From an uncultured Pelagibacteraceae bacterium (GTDB lineage Bacteria > Pseudomonadota > Alphaproteobacteria > Pelagibacterales > Pelagibacteraceae), in assembly GCA_902554765.1 (NCBI GenBank), contig CACDPY010000001.1, positions 62,001-126,000 on the forward strand: DNA of 64,000 nucleotides, given 5' to 3'. Both the position numbers and the translations under genes were made by a program. The first letter of the stretch is position 1, and every line of letters starts with the position of its first letter. Below, in pieces: positions 54,940 through 64,000 of this stretch. Below the pieces are notes generated by a model. The model was given only the letters and a program-made list of their open reading frames with translations. It was not told where the DNA came from and searched no databases.

Positions 54940-57937
54940 TTAATCTCTTATTCTCCTTATCTAAAAAAACAGGATCAGCAACTGTTACGTTAATATTCTT
55001 ATTTTCCATCGGGATCATTAATTTTTGTCCAATCATATTCTTTCCACCTCTAACAACTCCTAGAGCTATAGATTTTTTAAGGTTTGGACTGTAATAACTT
55101 GATGTAATATGTCCCAACATTTCTATAGGTGATTTACTTATATCGGCTACTATTTGTGCTCCTTCTTCTAATACTTCATTAGGATCTTCAGTTAGTAATC
55201 CAACAAGCTGCTTTCTATCTTCTCTAATAGTATCAGATCTATATAAAGATCTTTTTCCAATAAAATCATATTTCTTTTTACTTACAATCCAATCCATCTG
55301 TAAATCGATAGGTGTCATTGTAGCGTCAGTATCTTGGCCAACAATTATAAAACCTTTTTCAGCACGAAGTAAATGCATTGTTTCAGTTCCATAAGGGGTA
55401 ATATTATAATCATTTCCAGCTTCCATACATTTTTCCCAAACAGATTTTCCATAATTTGCCTGAATATTTATTTCATAGCTATGTTCACCGGTGAAACTTA
55501 TTCTCATAACTCTACAATTAATTTTTCCAATTTTTGCATTTTTAAATGACATATGTGGAAAATTTTTATCTGAACAATCCAAATCTGGTATAACTTGAGA
55601 TATAATTTTCTTACTATTAGGACCACAAACACTTATTGTAGCAAAATGATCAGTTACAGAAGTTAGATATACATCTAATTCTGGCCACTCAGTTTGAAGA
55701 TAATCTTCTAATTTACCCATAACATTTGCGGCTCCACCCGTCGTAGTTGTCATTATATAATGATTTTCATCTAATCGAGTAGTAACTCCGTCGTCATACA
55801 CCATGCCATCTTCATTAAGCATTAGTCCATATCGACATTTACCAACTGCTAGTTTTGACCAGGCATTTGTATAAACACGATTTAAAAATTCAGAGGCATC
55901 TGTACCTTGAATATCAATTTTACCAAGCGTGGATGCATCTAATATACCAGCACTTTCTCTAGCAGCTTTACTTTCTCTTTGTACTGCTTGATGCATATCT
56001 TCATCATTTTTTGGATAATACCAAGCTCGTTTCCATTGACCTACATTTTCAAATTCAGCTTTATTATCTGTGTGCCATTCATGTATTGGGGTTTTTCTAA
56101 AAACATCAAAAAATTCTCGAACATTTCTTCCAACAATTGTTCCAAAAGTTAAAGGAGTGTAGGGTGGTCTAAAAGTTGTTGTTCCAAGTTCACCCATTTT
56201 AGCATCGGCTGTTTCAGAAATAATTCCAAGAGCATGCATATTTCCTAGTTTTCCTTGATCAGTGCCCATTCCAGTCGTTGTGTATCTTTTAACGTGCTCA
56301 ATTGATCTAAAACCCTCTCTCAATGCTAACTTGATATCTTTAGCAGTTGCATCATTTTGAAAATCAACAAAAGATTTTGTTTTACCTAATATTTTATCAG
56401 ACGGTAAAAGCCAAATATTTCTTTTTGATTTATTGGTTGAAGATATTATATCTAAGTTTGCATATTCGGTATTCTTGATATTTAAAAAATTTTTTAGAAC
56501 TTGAGGAACATTACTTAAAATTTCATCTAAAGTTAAATCACCATTACATGCACCTATATTTAATTGATCTGAAGGGCAATTATCTGGAATAAATGTTTGA
56601 TCTTCATCTCTAAATTTTAATTTTCCACCAGATTGTGTAAATAAGTGAACAGCAGGAGTCCATCCACCTGATATACCAAGACAATCACAAAATAAATTGA
56701 TTTTGGAACCTATAACTTTTTGTCCATCTTTAGACAGTTGCATAATAGAAATTCTATTTATTCGTTTATAACCACTAGTATCTGTTACGGTGAAACCCTT
56801 AAAAATTTTTATATTATTTTTTTCTACCTCATAAACTAATTTAGAATCCACTTCTTCTCTGATGTCAATTATTGCCTCAATGTTTATACCTTTTTGAATT
56901 AAACTAATTGCAGTTTCGTAGGCACTATCATTATTTGTAAATAAAATATTTTTTTCACCACAAGCTACTCCAAATAGGTCTGCATATCTCTTGATTGATG
57001 ATGACAGTAATATTCCAGGACGGTCATTATTATCAAATATCATTGGTCTTTCTATTGACCCTGTGGCAGAGATCACTTTTTTTGCTCGTATTTTAAGTAA
57101 CCTGTGCCTTGTTTTGTCTTTTCTTTGTTCAATAGGTAAATGATCAGTAAGATTTTCTCGTGCCAACAAAAAGTTGTACCCATGATAAGCAGCTACACTT
57201 GTTCTAGTTTTAATTTCTAAATTTTTTAATTTTTTAATTTCATTAATTTCTTTTTCTAACCACGATCCTGAATTTTGATTGTTAATTTTAAAATGATCTG
57301 AGTTTTGATAAATAGTCGATCCTCCGAGATTAGGTTTTTCTTCAACTAAAAGAGTTTTGAAACCATTTTTAGCTGATATTTTTGCAGCAATAATTCCTGA
57401 AATACCTGAGCCAATGATCAAAACATCACAATGAATATACCTGTGTTCGTATACATCGGGATCTGGTTTCGTTGGTGATTTACCTAAACCGGCTGACTTT
57501 CTTATAAAATATTCATATTTTTCCCAAAAACTTGCTGGCCACATAAAAGTCTTGTAGTAAAAACCTGCAGGCAAGAGAGGAGATAAAAAATTGTTAATAC
57601 CACCAACATCGAAATTTACTGTGGGCCAACAATTTTGACTTGAAGCTACTAGGCCCTCATAAATTTCAATTTCTGTAGCTCTTACATTTGGTTCTGTTCT
57701 GTCTGAATTGTCGTGTAGTTGAACAATAGCATTAGGTTCTTCAGAGCCCGCAGTCATAATACCACGTGGTCTATGATATTTAAAGCTCCTTGCAACTAAG
57801 TGCACATCATTAGCCAAGAGTGCAGAAGCTAGTGTATCACCTTGAAAACCATAATAAGTTTTTCCATTGAATTGAAAAGAAATTCTATAAGTTTCATCAA
57901 TTATTTTTCCTCTTTTAACTCTTAAATTTTTATTCAT
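54932..57937 (-). CDS. soxA: Sarcosine oxidase subunit alpha
   Basis: 1001 aa; SFKYHRPRGIMTAGSEEPNA, FAD-binding LIIGSGISGIIAA, C-terminal GcvT-like domain. Confidence 0.95.
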   Translation of the reverse strand: MNKNLRVKRGKIIDETYRISFQFNGKTYYGFQGDTLASALLANDVHLVARSFKYHRPRGIMTAGSEEPNAIVQLHDNSDRTEPNVRATEIEIYEGLVASSQNCWPTVNFDVGGINNFLSPLLPAGFYYKTFMWPASFWEKYEYFIRKSAGLGKSPTKPDPDVYEHRYIHCDVLIIGSGISGIIAAKISAKNGFKTLLVEEKPNLGGSTIYQNSDHFKINNQNSGSWLEKEINEIKKLKNLEIKTRTSVAAYHGYNFLLARENLTDHLPIEQRKDKTRHRLLKIRAKKVISATGSIERPMIFDNNDRPGILLSSSIKRYADLFGVACGEKNILFTNNDSAYETAISLIQKGINIEAIIDIREEVDSKLVYEVEKNNIKIFKGFTVTDTSGYKRINRISIMQLSKDGQKVIGSKINLFCDCLGISGGWTPAVHLFTQSGGKLKFRDEDQTFIPDNCPSDQLNIGACNGDLTLDEILSNVPQVLKNFLNIKNTEYANLDIISSTNKSKRNIWLLPSDKILGKTKSFVDFQNDATAKDIKLALREGFRSIEHVKRYTTTGMGTDQGKLGNMHALGIISETADAKMGELGTTTFRPPYTPLTFGTIVGRNVREFFDVFRKTPIHEWHTDNKAEFENVGQWKRAWYYPKNDEDMHQAVQRESKAARESAGILDASTLGKIDIQGTDASEFLNRVYTNAWSKLAVGKCRYGLMLNEDGMVYDDGVTTRLDENHYIMTTTTGGAANVMGKLEDYLQTEWPELDVYLTSVTDHFATISVCGPNSKKIISQVIPDLDCSDKNFPHMSFKNAKIGKINCRVMRISFTGEHSYEINIQANYGKSVWEKCMEAGNDYNITPYGTETMHLLRAEKGFIIVGQDTDATMTPIDLQMDWIVSKKKYDFIGKRSLYRSDTIREDRKQLVGLLTEDPNEVLEEGAQIVADISKSPIEMLGHITSSYYSPNLKKSIALGVVRGGKNMIGQKLMIPMENKNINVTVADPVFLDKENKRLNA

Positions 57938-57940
57938 TTT

Positions 57941-58216
57941 TTAATATGTTGGTGGTTTTTCATCCATTTTATAAACAGCTTTTATTTCGTCATTTGACGT
58001 ATCGCGAACCAGATTGAACCACTTTCTACATCCATGAATATGATTCCATCTTTCAAATTGAACTCCTTTGATATTTTTTCTCATAAAAAGATACTCCGCC
58101 CATTCATCATCACTTAATTCGGTAGGTTGTTTTGGTCTTATTATATGCGCTTCGCCACCTGCTTTGAATTCACTTTGATCACGTTCACCGCAAAAAGGAC
58201 AGTTTATTATAAACAT
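57941..58216 (-). CDS. soxD: Sarcosine oxidase subunit delta
   Basis: NCPFCGERDQSEFKAGGEAHIIRP...HIHGCRKWFNLVRDT. Confidence 0.95.
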   Translation of the reverse strand: MFIINCPFCGERDQSEFKAGGEAHIIRPKQPTELSDDEWAEYLFMRKNIKGVQFERWNHIHGCRKWFNLVRDTSNDEIKAVYKMDEKPPTY

Positions 58217-59469
58217 TAATGTGCCACTGCTGCTGCACCATGTTCATCAACAAGGTCACCACTTATAAATCGGTTAATATTAAAAGCAGCATTAAGTTTA
58301 TGAGGTTCATCATTCGCAATGGTATGTGCAAACAAATCACCTGATCCAGGTGTTGCTTTAAATCCACCGGTTCCCCATCCACAATTAAAATACAAACCTT
58401 TAATAGATGTTTTACTTATTATTGGGCTAGCATCAGGGCAAATGTCTACGATACCTCCCCATTGTCTTAACATTCTCATACGACTAAATATAGGATACAA
58501 TTCAAGTATTGCATTTAATGTACCCTCTACAATTTCATGGCTACCTTTTTGTGAATAAGAAATATAATCATCAGTACCAGCACCAATTACCAGTTCACCT
58601 TTATCAGACTGACTTACGTATGCATGTACAGCGTTTGACATTACTACTGTATCAATAATTGGTTTTACTGGTTCAGATACTAAAGCCTGTAATGGTTTGC
58701 TTTCTAAAGGCAGTCTAAGACCTGCCATATCAGCAATTACACTAGAATGACCAGCCGCAACAACACCTATCTTGTTAGTCTTAATAAAACCTTTTGTTGT
58801 TTCGATACCATCAACTTTATCACCATTTCTTTTAATACCTTTTACCTCACAATTTTGAATTATATCAACACCCATTGAATCTGCACCTCTCGCATAACCC
58901 CAAGCTACAGCATCATGTCTAGCTGTACCTGCTCTTTTTTGTAAAGTTCCACCTAAAACTGGATAACGAATATAAGGAGAGGTATTTATTATTGGGCAAA
59001 ATTTTTTAACTTGATCTGTGTTCAGATAAACCGCATCAATTCCATTTAATCTATTTGCGTGAGTTCTTCTTTTTAAATCTCTGACATCTTGAAGATTATG
59101 CGCAAGATTCATAACACCTCTTTGACTAAACATTACATTATAATTTAGTTCTTGAGATAAATTTTCCCAAATTTTTAATGCATGATCATAAAGTCCAGCA
59201 CTTGCATCCCATAAGTAGTTTGATCTTATAATTGTTGTATTTCTTCCTGTATTACCACCACCGATCCATCCTTTTTCTATTACAGCAATATTTTTCATAT
59301 TGTGTTTTTTTGCTAAGTAATAAGCCGTTGCTAGACCATGACCACCACCACCTACGATGACTGCTTCATATTCTTTTTTAGGCTCAGGGTCTTTCCAAGC
59401 TTTACCCCAATTTTCATGATGTGAAAAAGCATTTTTAATTAATGATAAAAATGAATATTTATTGCTCAT
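58216..59469 (-). CDS. soxB: Sarcosine oxidase subunit beta
   Basis: [35 protein letters not shown]. Confidence 0.95.
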   Translation of the reverse strand: MSNKYSFLSLIKNAFSHHENWGKAWKDPEPKKEYEAVIVGGGGHGLATAYYLAKKHNMKNIAVIEKGWIGGGNTGRNTTIIRSNYLWDASAGLYDHALKIWENLSQELNYNVMFSQRGVMNLAHNLQDVRDLKRRTHANRLNGIDAVYLNTDQVKKFCPIINTSPYIRYPVLGGTLQKRAGTARHDAVAWGYARGADSMGVDIIQNCEVKGIKRNGDKVDGIETTKGFIKTNKIGVVAAGHSSVIADMAGLRLPLESKPLQALVSEPVKPIIDTVVMSNAVHAYVSQSDKGELVIGAGTDDYISYSQKGSHEIVEGTLNAILELYPIFSRMRMLRQWGGIVDICPDASPIISKTSIKGLYFNCGWGTGGFKATPGSGDLFAHTIANDEPHKLNAAFNINRFISGDLVDEHGAAAVAH

Positions 59470-59609
59470 AAATCAAAAGAATTAAAACATTAAAATACAA
59501 TTATCAACCACAAAGAATTTAATTAAGAAGGGATTTATCCAGTAAAAATTGGTTATAGATTGGTCAAAAAGTCTTACTTTATGTGCAAGGGATTTTAAAA
59601 TTGATTATT

Positions 59610-60344
59610 TTATAATTTTGAAAATGGCATCCATATTTCTTTATCACAAAAAATAAGAGATGGACCACAAACACTCACAAGATAGTATCCATGATTTTCT
59701 AAAAAAGTAACAGCTTCTATATTTTTATAATTTAGAACTGAATAATTATCTTCATTTTTCCCTAAAAAAATCTCAACACAAATTAGTGGGATTTTATAAT
59801 TGATATTTTTAAGTTCCAAAACTAATTTTTCTTCAGCTCCCTCTATATCCATATTCAAAAAAAAAGGTTTAGAAAATTTTTTTTCACAAGCTGTTAAAAC
59901 TTCAGAAAGTTTGATCGTTTTAGCTTCATAATAAGATAAATTTTTTTTATCTATATCAGGTAAAGCAGTTTCATTTGCTGCATTTTTTTCTTTAAAATAA
60001 ATCTTTATTTTTTCTTCAGAGTATTCGTTTGTAACTATGGCAGAATTGATTACAAAATCCCTTGGTCTTATTCTATGCCAATTTTTAGTTTTATCAGTGC
60101 TTGGTTCAACAATTACCCCACACCAATTTTGCTGATATAATTTATATGTATTGCTATATAAGATTGGATTAAAACCACCTATATCAATGTAGTGTTGTTT
60201 TATTCTGTGTTTGGAAGCTATTCTTTGAATAATATTAATGATTATTTTTTCTTCTCCAAGCTGAGAAAAGTCAAAATTTGGTCTTTTCCAAGACTTAATT
60301 AAACTTAAAATTTTTGATGTAACATAATCTTTTATTAATGACAT
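59610..60344 (-). CDS. FkbM family methyltransferase
   Basis: HYIDIGGFNPILYSNT, GVIVEPSTDK, FFLNMDIEGAEEKLVLEL. Confidence 0.82.
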   Translation of the reverse strand: MSLIKDYVTSKILSLIKSWKRPNFDFSQLGEEKIIINIIQRIASKHRIKQHYIDIGGFNPILYSNTYKLYQQNWCGVIVEPSTDKTKNWHRIRPRDFVINSAIVTNEYSEEKIKIYFKEKNAANETALPDIDKKNLSYYEAKTIKLSEVLTACEKKFSKPFFLNMDIEGAEEKLVLELKNINYKIPLICVEIFLGKNEDNYSVLNYKNIEAVTFLENHGYYLVSVCGPSLIFCDKEIWMPFSKL

Positions 60345-60410
60345 ATACTATTATAATTTAAACATCTTTTATCTAAATTGATACATGATATATAATCATA
60401 TTTGATAAAT

Positions 60411-60502
60411 GGAAGAGTGGGTGAGAGGCTTAAACCAGTCGTTTGCTAAATGACCGTGCGAGGAAACTTGTACCGAGGGTTCGAATCCCTCCTCTTCCGC
60501 CA
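60411..60502 (+). tRNA. tRNA-Ser(GCT)
   Basis: ggaagag/ctcttcc acceptor, long variable arm, anticodon GCT, CCA encoded. Confidence 0.95.
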
Positions 60503-60505
60503 CAA

Positions 60506-62728
60506 TTAATACAGTGGATCGTTTTTAAAAAAATCTTTCATCTGTATTGGTTTTTGCTCTAATATATATCTATAAACGTTATAATTCTCTAAAACTCTTT
60601 GAACATAATTTCTTGTTTCTTTAAATTTAATTAGTTCAATCCAATCAACATAATTAATTTGATTTTTCTGAGGATTCTTATTTATTTTTTTCCAATATCT
60701 TACTCTCTTAGGGCCAGCATTGTAAGCTGCAATAGCAAAAGGGTAAGCACCTTCGTATTCAAGAATTAACCCAGCAATATAATGAGAACCTAAATTTATA
60801 TTATATTCAGGGTCAGTAGTTAATCTTGATTTTGAGTATGGAAGTTTTGCCTGTTTAGCAACTAATTTTGCAGTGTAAGGCATAAGTTGCATTAATCCTT
60901 TTGCACCTGCATGACTGTTCGCACTTAAGTCAAATTCACTCTCTTGTCTTATTAAAGATAATATAAAAGCATTTTCAGGGATTTTTCTACCATTAACATA
61001 TTTAGGTGTACCAATTATTGGATAATTATATTTATTATGAAATCTTTTTTCATATGAGGCTAATTTAGAAATTTGGATTGCAAAATCGAAACGATCAATA
61101 TTAGTTGCAAGTTCAGCTGCTAAAATTTCACTACCACTATTGATATTGTCATTAGCTAAATGTCTAAGTATATGTTTTGTATATTTGTCTTCATCAAGTT
61201 CATCTAATAGATAAATTAATTTAACAATTTCTTTTTTAAAAAAATAATCACGATATTCTTTTTCTACTTTTATATCTTTTGAAAGTTCAAAAGTATTATT
61301 TTTATCTAATTCCATAAAAGCTAATTGCCCGTAGTAAGTTGTTAGATAATTTGAAGCCTCTTTAAACCATTTAATTGATAAATCTTGATCACCTAGTTTT
61401 TTATAAGTTCTACCAAGCCAATAAGCTCCTCGAGCAACACTGATTGGATATCCAACGTTACTATAAAAATTCTCAAAATGATCTTTGGCTAATAAAGGAT
61501 CCTCTAAAAAACTTAAAGCTATCCATCCACTCATCCATTCAGCTGCAGCAAATTCAGGTCCTTCTGTCATCGCATGGTTACTTGATATTTTATATGCTAA
61601 TTCGTATTTTTTTTTATATATCAATGACCTCGAAATTATTTCTCTTTCTATCCACCATTTATCAGGGCGTACTAAGTAATCTTTTGTATTTTTAATCTTT
61701 AATAAGATTTCAACGGAACTATCAACTCTACCACGTTTTCTTCTCCACTTTAATCTATCATAATTCAATCCAGCATCATTTTTGAATTTGGCTGGTACCT
61801 TTGATATAGCTGTATCAACACCATAAGATTTACTCATTAATAACTGTCTAGCATTATATAAAAGTTCATAATCCTTAGGCAGATATCTTAATAATCTTTT
61901 TAAATCCCAATATTTGTTGTTCCAAGCAAGATAGTCGGCACGTTTTATATAATCGTCAGCATTTAGAAATTTCTTAAATTTTTTTCTATAAAATCTCAAT
62001 TCTGATTTTGTGAGATCTGCTGTAATCCATCCATCTTTTATAAATTTAGTTCCTTTTTCGATCTCACCAGTTAAAATATAACTTTCACCTAATATCATTT
62101 TACCAAAACCGCTTAGTGGTTCAGACGAGGCAAATGAATTTATAATTTTTTTTGGAGAGATTTTATCTGTCGATAATTTATGTTCTGCTAAATATTTTAC
62201 TCTACCAATCCTAGGATAATTTTCATTTTTATCAATAAATGTCTTATATTCATAATATGATGCCTGATTTCCTTTTGTGATTAAGTGTCTCCATTGAATA
62301 AAATTATATATTGATTTATCTTTTGCTTTGTTAGCAATCTTAAGAGCGTTTATCCATTTTCGTTTTTTCATCTCTGAAATAGCTTTATCAGCTAGATTAA
62401 AATCTTTTTTACTATAATATTTTGAAATTTTTACATCAGCTGTTTTTTTAGATCCCGAAATTTCAGAACCTGAAATTAAAGGTTTCTTTTTTGGTAATAT
62501 AAATTCATTCTTTTTGTCTTTCTTAACAACAATTTTTTTTTCAATTTTTTTAGTTTCAGACTGTTTAATTGGTTTTGGTAAAGGTCTTAAAATATCAATT
62601 AATAATTTTTTTTGGGTATCTTGTTTTGATTGAAATGGTTTTTTAGGAGGAATAATATCAGAAAGACAAATACTATTGATGCCAATTAAGTTAAACAAAA
62701 CTATAAAAAATACTATTTTTTTTGACAT
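60506..62728 (-). CDS. Soluble lytic murein transglycosylase (Slt70-like); start MSKKIVFF preferred over 62752
   Basis: ILSLIRQESEFDLSANSHAGAKGLMQLMPYTA, AIAAYNAGPKRVRYW. Confidence 0.92.
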   Translation of the reverse strand: MSKKIVFFIVLFNLIGINSICLSDIIPPKKPFQSKQDTQKKLLIDILRPLPKPIKQSETKKIEKKIVVKKDKKNEFILPKKKPLISGSEISGSKKTADVKISKYYSKKDFNLADKAISEMKKRKWINALKIANKAKDKSIYNFIQWRHLITKGNQASYYEYKTFIDKNENYPRIGRVKYLAEHKLSTDKISPKKIINSFASSEPLSGFGKMILGESYILTGEIEKGTKFIKDGWITADLTKSELRFYRKKFKKFLNADDYIKRADYLAWNNKYWDLKRLLRYLPKDYELLYNARQLLMSKSYGVDTAISKVPAKFKNDAGLNYDRLKWRRKRGRVDSSVEILLKIKNTKDYLVRPDKWWIEREIISRSLIYKKKYELAYKISSNHAMTEGPEFAAAEWMSGWIALSFLEDPLLAKDHFENFYSNVGYPISVARGAYWLGRTYKKLGDQDLSIKWFKEASNYLTTYYGQLAFMELDKNNTFELSKDIKVEKEYRDYFFKKEIVKLIYLLDELDEDKYTKHILRHLANDNINSGSEILAAELATNIDRFDFAIQISKLASYEKRFHNKYNYPIIGTPKYVNGRKIPENAFILSLIRQESEFDLSANSHAGAKGLMQLMPYTAKLVAKQAKLPYSKSRLTTDPEYNINLGSHYIAGLILEYEGAYPFAIAAYNAGPKRVRYWKKINKNPQKNQINYVDWIELIKFKETRNYVQRVLENYNVYRYILEQKPIQMKDFFKNDPLY

Positions 62729-62770
62729 AATCTTTACTATATGAATCAACAATCTATGTTATAAGTATTT

Positions 62771-63652
62771 ATGTTTAAAGGTTCAAATGTTGCTTTAGTT
62801 ACTCCATTTAAAAATGATAAACTTGATGATGATACTTATATCAAGTTGATACATTTTCACATTAAAAATGGTACAAATGGTTTAGTTCCAGCTGGAACGA
62901 CTGGAGAGTCACCAACTTTGAGCCATGATGAGCATGAAAGAGTTATAGAGCTCTGTGTCAAAGAAAGTAATAATCAAATACCCGTATTTGCAGGTACTGG
63001 ATCAAATTCAACAGAAGAAGCCATTTCTTTGACAACTCATGCAGAAAAAATTGGAGCTAATGGGGCACTCATAGTGACACCTTATTATAATAAGCCAACT
63101 CAAGAGGGTCTTTATCAACATTATAAAGCTATAAATGACAAATGTGGGATTCCAATATTAATCTATAACATTCCTGGAAGATCTGTAATTGACATGTCTG
63201 TTGATACAATGGCTAGATTATATGAACTCAAAAATATCATTGGTGTTAAAGATGCTACAGGTGATCTTAATAGAGTTGATGAAACTTTAAAAAAATTAGG
63301 AAAAGATTTTATTCAACTTACAGGAAATGATGATAACGCGCTAGAATTTAATAAAAGAGGTGGTGTTGGGGCGATTAGTGTAACAGCTAATATTGCACCA
63401 AAACTTTGTTCTGATTTCCAAAAATTTTCTATTATGAGGGATGAAAAATCAAAATTAGAAGCTGATAAACTTGATAAAATTTTACAACCAGTTCATCATT
63501 CAATGTTTGTTGAGAGCAATCCTAGTCCAGTAAAATATGCTGCTAAATTATTAGATCTCTGCCAAGATGATGTCAGATTACCTTTAGTTAAAGTAACAGA
63601 TCCGACAAAAGAAGTAATTAGAAAAGCTCTACAATCTGCAAAATTGATTTAA
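62771..63652 (+). CDS. dapA: 4-hydroxy-tetrahydrodipicolinate synthase
   Basis: [47 protein letters not shown]. Confidence 0.96.
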   Translation: MFKGSNVALVTPFKNDKLDDDTYIKLIHFHIKNGTNGLVPAGTTGESPTLSHDEHERVIELCVKESNNQIPVFAGTGSNSTEEAISLTTHAEKIGANGALIVTPYYNKPTQEGLYQHYKAINDKCGIPILIYNIPGRSVIDMSVDTMARLYELKNIIGVKDATGDLNRVDETLKKLGKDFIQLTGNDDNALEFNKRGGVGAISVTANIAPKLCSDFQKFSIMRDEKSKLEADKLDKILQPVHHSMFVESNPSPVKYAAKLLDLCQDDVRLPLVKVTDPTKEVIRKALQSAKLI

Positions 63653-64000
63653 TGAATAATAAAACCAATTCTGGTTTAAAAATAATTTGCTTAAATCGTA
63701 AAGCTAGTTTTAATTATTTTTTTGAAGATTTATTAGAAGCTGGCATAGTTCTTAAAGGTTCTGAAATAAAATCAATAAGAAATGGAAAGGTAAATATTGC
63801 AGACTCTTATGCTGTAGAAAAAAATGGAGAAATAGTTTTAATAAACTCACATATAGCTTCTTATAAACAAGCAAGTTTTTCAAATCACAAACCTATGGAT
63901 GAAAGAAAACTTCTTCTCAACAAAAAGGAAATTAATAAACTCATTGGTAAAATGCAAAGAGATGGTTTTACAATTGTACCAACTAAAATGTACTTTAAAA
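63652..64000 (+). CDS. smpB: SsrA-binding protein SmpB (3' truncated by window edge)
   Basis: Reads [68 protein letters not shown]...; overlaps the dapA stop by 1 nt. Confidence 0.93.
   Translation, partial: MNNKTNSGLKIICLNRKASFNYFFEDLLEAGIVLKGSEIKSIRNGKVNIADSYAVEKNGEIVLINSHIASYKQASFSNHKPMDERKLLLNKKEINKLIGKMQRDGFTIVPTKMYFK

Noticed and set aside
60411-60510. tRNA-Ser as a second integration site next to the FkbM gene
   Set aside because: No duplicate of the tRNA 3' end found in the surrounding sequence; the slt gene ends 4 nt after the tRNA.
1-64000. CRISPR array, IS element, restriction-modification or toxin-antitoxin system
   Set aside because: No regularly spaced repeats, transposase, Cas, methylase/nuclease pair or TA pair seen in the ORF track or by reading.

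Overview
This AT-rich, densely packed window looks like a SAR11 (Pelagibacterales-type) alphaproteobacterial chromosome. The call rests on gene order, extreme compactness, a complete soxBDAG sarcosine oxidase operon and protein character. Most of the window is core genome. It holds tRNA-Leu/nadK, rlmB, tRNA-Tyr, tRNA-Gly, tuf, tRNA-Trp and secE-nusG-rplKAJL-rpoBC. These are followed by rpsL-rpsG-fusA and the S10/spc/alpha ribosomal clusters through rplQ. Next come an RluA-family pseudouridine synthase, lipB, mgtE, panC, galU, ugd, topA, plsY, pyrC, pyrB, ruvX, gatCAB, trhO, a MATE exporter, a nuclease, an ABC permease plus binding protein, soxGADB, FkbM, tRNA-Ser, a lytic transglycosylase, dapA and smpB (cut by the window edge). 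The most unusual locus is at about 3.3-4.3 kb. An intact tRNA-Thr(TGT) and a perfect 54-bp copy of its 3' part flank about 0.74 kb of DNA. That DNA holds one small lipoprotein gene, with short TGACAACAATC-type iterons just inside each end. This is the layout expected of a tRNA-targeted tyrosine-recombinase element (attL/attR cores plus arm sites), but with no integrase. It may be a minimal satellite-like cargo element or an island remnant. Secondary points are a 13-bp perfect hairpin between a Shine-Dalgarno-like AAGGA and the rpoB start codon, a structured leader upstream of rpsL, an ABC permease with an N-terminal lipobox-like signal and no adjacent ATPase, and repeat motifs upstream of soxB and between panC and galU. 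No searches or folding programs were run; all calls come from reading the sequence.
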